This document shows, piece after piece, positions 61,250 through 64,000 of a stretch of DNA of 64,000 nt. The notes under the pieces were generated by a model that was not told where the DNA came from, did not search any database, and saw only the letters and a list, made by a program, of their open reading frames with translations. Source of the DNA: an uncultured Hungatella sp. Lineage in GTDB: Bacteria > Bacillota > Clostridia > Lachnospirales > Lachnospiraceae. Location of the stretch: NCBI GenBank assembly GCA_910585435.1, contig CAJUEJ010000010.1, positions 62,001-126,000 of the forward strand, read 5' to 3'. The translations under genes were made by a program, and so were the position numbers. How positions within the stretch are numbered: the first letter of the stretch is position 1; each line of letters begins with the position of its first letter.

Positions 61250-61750
61250 ATGGATCGAATTGTTTTATCATTGCTGGTAGACAATACTGCCGGCGTTTTA
61301 AGCCGTGTGGCAGGTCTATTCAGCCGACGGGGATATAATATTGAAAGTTTGACGGTAGGTGTGACGGCTGACGAGAGATATTCCCGCATGACCGTTGTGT
61401 CCACCGGGGATCAGGAGATTTTGGAGCAGATTGAGAAGCAGCTTCGGAAGCTGGAGGATGTGCGGGACATAAAGGAGTTAAAGCCGGGGCGTTCCGTATA
61501 CAGGGAGCTGATTATGATAAAGGTGCGGGCCAACGCCAGCGAGAGACAGGCTATCAGCGCCATATCGGAGATTTTCCGGGCAACCATCGTAGATGTGGGA
61601 AGGGAGTCCCTGACCGTGATGCTGACAGGAGATCAGTCCAAGCTGGACGCGCTGATTAACCTGCTGGGAGATTATGAGATTCTGGAGTTAGCCAGAACCG
61701 GTCTTACAGGCCTGTCCAGAGGCGCCGATGATGTTCGGTATCTTCCATAG
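61250..61750 (+). CDS. ilvN: Acetolactate synthase small (regulatory) subunit
   Basis: Start at ATG 61250; the longer in-frame version begins inside the promoter. 166 residues: an ACT domain VLSLLVDNTAGVLSRVAGLFSRRGYNI and a second conserved half with ELIMIKVRANASERQAI and VMLTGDQSKLDALI. It binds valine and controls the catalytic subunit IlvB, which is not in the window. ketol-acid reductoisomerase follows after about 180 bases, the usual order ilvN-ilvC. Confidence 0.93.
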   Translation: MDRIVLSLLVDNTAGVLSRVAGLFSRRGYNIESLTVGVTADERYSRMTVVSTGDQEILEQIEKQLRKLEDVRDIKELKPGRSVYRELIMIKVRANASERQAISAISEIFRATIVDVGRESLTVMLTGDQSKLDALINLLGDYEILELARTGLTGLSRGADDVRYLP

Positions 61751-61929
61751 ATTTGGATGAAGTCAGGCGGCCGAATGAGGCAAATTGTTACGGCGATGTC
61801 GGCAGTACTGCAGTACCATGGACTAAGGCCCATGGGGTCAAACGGAAATTTTGACAAAAAATCTATTATTTAAAAATGAGATATAAAAAGAGATATAATT
61901 AAAGAGAGAATTTTTAGGAGGAAGTAAGA

Positions 61930-62949
61930 ATGGCAAAGATTTATTATCAGGAAGATTGTAACTTATCCATGCTGGATGGAAAGACTATTGCGGTGATCGG
62001 CTACGGCAGCCAGGGACATGCCCATGCGCTGAATGCAAAAGAGTCAGGGTGCAACGTGATCATCGGCCTTTACGAGGGCAGCAAGTCCTGGGCAAAGGCA
62101 GAGGCTCAGGGATTCCAGGTATATACAGCAGCAGAGGCAGCGAAGAAAGCAGACGTTATCATGATTCTCATCAACGACGAGCTGCAGGCGGATATGTACA
62201 AGAAAGATATTGAGCCTAACCTGGAGGAGGGCAATATGCTGATGTTTGCCCATGGCTTCAACATCCATTTCGGCTGTATCAAACCTCCGAAGAATGTAGA
62301 CGTAACCATGATCGCGCCTAAGGGCCCGGGCCACACCGTCCGCTCCGAGTATCTGGAAGGCAAAGGCGTTCCCTGCCTGGTAGCGGTGGAGCAGGATGCA
62401 ACAGGCAAAGCTCTGGACAGGGCGCTGGCTTACGCATTGGCTATCGGCGGCGCAAGAGCCGGTGTTCTGGAGACCACCTTCCGCACCGAGACAGAGACGG
62501 ATCTTTTCGGCGAGCAGGCCGTTCTGTGCGGCGGCGTATGCGCCCTGATGCAGGCAGGCTTCGAGACGCTGGTGGAGGCCGGATACGACCCGAGAAACGC
62601 ATACTTTGAGTGCATCCACGAGATGAAGCTGATTGTGGATCTGATCTATCAGTCCGGATTTGCCGGCATGAGATATTCCATCTCCAACACGGCAGAATAC
62701 GGCGATTATATCACCGGCCCGAAGCTGATTACCGAAGAGACCAAGAAGACCATGAAGAAGATCCTGGCAGACATCCAGGACGGCAGCTTTGCAAAAGAAT
62801 TCCTGTTAGACATGTCTCCCGCCGGCCGTCAGGTTCATTTCCAGGCTATGAGAAAGAAAGCGGCGGAGCATCCGGCTGAGAAGGTGGGCGAGGAGATCCG
62901 CAAGCTGTACAGCTGGAACAACGAAAGCGACAAACTGATCAACAACTGA
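61930..62949 (+). CDS. ilvC: Ketol-acid reductoisomerase
   Basis: 339 residues, class I length. Rossmann motif IAVIGYGSQGHAHALN, cofactor loop GLYEGSKSWAKAE, FAHGFNIHFG, APKGPGHTVR and the knot domain with ETDLFGEQAVLCGG and the metal ligands in FECIHEMKLIVDL. TTAGGAGGAAG ribosome binding site at 61914. It converts acetolactate to dihydroxyisovalerate in valine, leucine and isoleucine synthesis. Confidence 0.96.
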   Translation: MAKIYYQEDCNLSMLDGKTIAVIGYGSQGHAHALNAKESGCNVIIGLYEGSKSWAKAEAQGFQVYTAAEAAKKADVIMILINDELQADMYKKDIEPNLEEGNMLMFAHGFNIHFGCIKPPKNVDVTMIAPKGPGHTVRSEYLEGKGVPCLVAVEQDATGKALDRALAYALAIGGARAGVLETTFRTETETDLFGEQAVLCGGVCALMQAGFETLVEAGYDPRNAYFECIHEMKLIVDLIYQSGFAGMRYSISNTAEYGDYITGPKLITEETKKTMKKILADIQDGSFAKEFLLDMSPAGRQVHFQAMRKKAAEHPAEKVGEEIRKLYSWNNESDKLINN

Positions 62950-62974
62950 TAAAAAGGATTAAAGGGCAGGAAAA

Positions 62975-63000
62975 GGCATTTGTGCGAAGGCATAAGTGCC
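62975..63000 (+). terminator. Hairpin after ilvC
   Basis: GGCATTTGTGC and GCATAAGTGCC form an 11-bp stem (two wobbles) with loop GAAG, followed by TCTTTCT. A moderate terminator for the ilv genes. Confidence 0.6.
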
Positions 63001-63041
63001 TCTTTCTATGAGATACAGGTATAATGAGATACAGGTTTAAG

Positions 63042-63371
63042 ATGAAGCTTACATCCGAAAAAGGTGAAACCATGGCAGAAAGCTTATTTTCCATACTAAT
63101 CATAGCTCTGGCCACATCCATGTTCCTGAATTTCATCATCATTTCCGGAAGAATCATGGACAGAGCCAAAGAAAGAGAGAAAAAGATACACACTGCCACT
63201 GCAATGCTGGAAGCAATAGAAGACGACATCTGGGAAGAGGCGGAATTCATAGATAAAAGCGAGGAAGAAGAGCTGATAGTTTCCGTAAAATCCAAAAACG
63301 GCAAAACCATCGCAAAAGATCATTTTACGGTGGATGTCTACTACAGCCCATACGGAGCCGTCTACAGATGA
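63042..63371 (+). CDS. Prepilin-type minor pilin
   Basis: Start at 63042 is the likelier of two in-frame ATGs (63024, 63042), though neither has a strong ribosome binding site. About 109 residues with a short leader ending GETMAESLF: cleavage after Gly would leave a Glu at position 5, followed by a hydrophobic helix (SLFSILIIALATSMFLNFII). The rest is charged and unrecognised. It overlaps the next prepilin by 4 bases. The tail of a type IV pilus or pseudopilus operon that continues out of the window. Confidence 0.72.
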   Translation: MKLTSEKGETMAESLFSILIIALATSMFLNFIIISGRIMDRAKEREKKIHTATAMLEAIEDDIWEEAEFIDKSEEEELIVSVKSKNGKTIAKDHFTVDVYYSPYGAVYR

Positions 63372-63931
63372 AGAACCTGAAAGATTCCAAAGGCTTTACC
63401 CTGGCAGAGATGCTGTTTTGCGTCCTCATCCTCTCCATCCTGGCAGCGCTGATTGTAACCGGATCCGAAGCCGTAAAGCGATCCCTCACCGCCATGGAGG
63501 AACAGTACGCAGCCAATGCGCTGGCGGAAAATCTTCTGACATTCATCACGGAAGAAATCCGCTACTCCCGGGATTTAACTATAGAAACCCCGGAAGATAC
63601 AAAAAATGAAGCCGCCGGATACCGGCTTGCTTACAAAAGCGATACCTACGGAGAAAATGCGGTATTAAAAACAGACCCCGCCCAAGAAGACACGGCATAC
63701 GGCCGTCTGATCCTCACATACAAAGACAACACCAGGAAACCATACTGTCCCTACGAAAGTCTCTACAAAAATTTATGGATCTGCCCCCTGGACAGTGAAA
63801 CGCCGATTTTTAGATGGGATTCTGACGGTCAGGGAATCCTGGTGTCCTTCGGAATCTGCGATGAAGACGGAGAAATAAAGGCTTCCATGGAAGGCATCCG
63901 TGTGCGGCTGTTAAACAGCCCTTCCCCGTAA
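63368..63931 (+). CDS. Prepilin with GFTLAE cleavage motif
   Basis: 187 residues. Leader ending SKGFTLAEMLFCVLILSILAALIV is the classic type IV prepilin signal with N-methylated Phe and Glu at +5. The mature domain (residues 30-187) is unrecognised, with single Cys at CPYESL and CPLDSE pieces that could pair. It is co-translated with the upstream minor pilin. With the pilin/PilT chimera at 32.7 kb it shows this strain has or had type IV pili. Confidence 0.82.
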   Translation: MKNLKDSKGFTLAEMLFCVLILSILAALIVTGSEAVKRSLTAMEEQYAANALAENLLTFITEEIRYSRDLTIETPEDTKNEAAGYRLAYKSDTYGENAVLKTDPAQEDTAYGRLILTYKDNTRKPYCPYESLYKNLWICPLDSETPIFRWDSDGQGILVSFGICDEDGEIKASMEGIRVRLLNSPSP

Positions 63932-64000
63932 CAGTTCCGGTACTCCTCCTGAACCGTTACTCTTAAAAAATAGGATTGATTTCATCACAATTATCTAGTA

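Overview
The window looks like a chromosome segment from a low-to-mid GC Firmicute of the class Clostridia, most likely a gut-type Lachnospiraceae. The clues are strong AGGAGG ribosome binding sites, frequent TTG/GTG starts, TTGACA-N17-TATAAT promoters, Gram-positive CpsB/C/D capsule regulators, a minimal SufC/SufB-like pair, Lachnospiraceae-style pilin genes, and AAA-ATPase/PD-(D/E)XK and DUF4143 ATPases. I saw no rRNA, tRNA or CRISPR array. Gene names rest on motif recognition by eye; no database search was run.

Layout. 1-15.9 kb is an AT-rich surface polysaccharide locus: Wzx-type flippase, pyruvyl transferase and Wzy-type polymerase, then a tightly packed run that looks like a complete CMP-legionaminic-type nonulosonate pathway (amidotransferase, CBS-linked PtmE-like guanylyltransferase, two NeuD-type acyltransferases, NeuB, NeuC, NeuA, LegB, LegC). 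Spliced into that operon with overlapping ends are a thiolase and a 3-hydroxybutyryl-CoA dehydrogenase, which I read as a dedicated 3-hydroxybutyryl-CoA supply for acylating the sugar. 15.5-18 kb is decay: a broken DegT aminotransferase, an MNT/HEPN toxin-antitoxin pair whose HEPN toxin lost its catalytic segment, and a deleted AAA-ATPase/nuclease gene.

18-35 kb is mostly housekeeping and export: a heterodimeric ABC exporter with complementary degenerate ATP sites, a MarR-MATE operon with a visible operator, a large hybrid histidine kinase, a cytidylate-kinase-like/MATE operon, a minimal SUF-like pair, and a rearranged type IV pilus remnant (pilin-PilT chimera, headless pilin-like gene, headless transglutaminase). 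35.4-40.2 kb is a capsule initiation locus (cpsB, cpsC, cpsD) whose LCP transferase and initiating sugar-phosphate transferase are both broken, the latter next to an IS66 element.

40-50 kb is a mobile-element graveyard: IS66, IS21 remnants with 23-bp terminal repeats, three decayed AlbA_2/HATPase genes and a phage-type repressor. Inside it sits one apparently intact type III toxin-antitoxin system (RNA antitoxin with 44-nt repeats plus a CptN/TenpN-like endoribonuclease), and about 5 kb away a fragment of a second copy of the same toxin gene. 50-55.3 kb holds an AraC regulator and a GDP-mannose/GDP-L-fucose operon (gmd, fcl, manC, manA). 55.3-59.5 kb has a hairpin-rich spacer, a DUF4143 ATPase, a winged-helix-like protein and the intact AAA-ATPase/nuclease paralogue. 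59.5-64 kb returns to core metabolism (GltD-like oxidoreductase, ilvN, ilvC) and ends in two prepilin genes.

The main theme is surface-structure turnover: acquired sugar clusters, insertion sequences, and many broken surface genes side by side. Several junctions are abrupt enough that read support should be confirmed before they are treated as biology.
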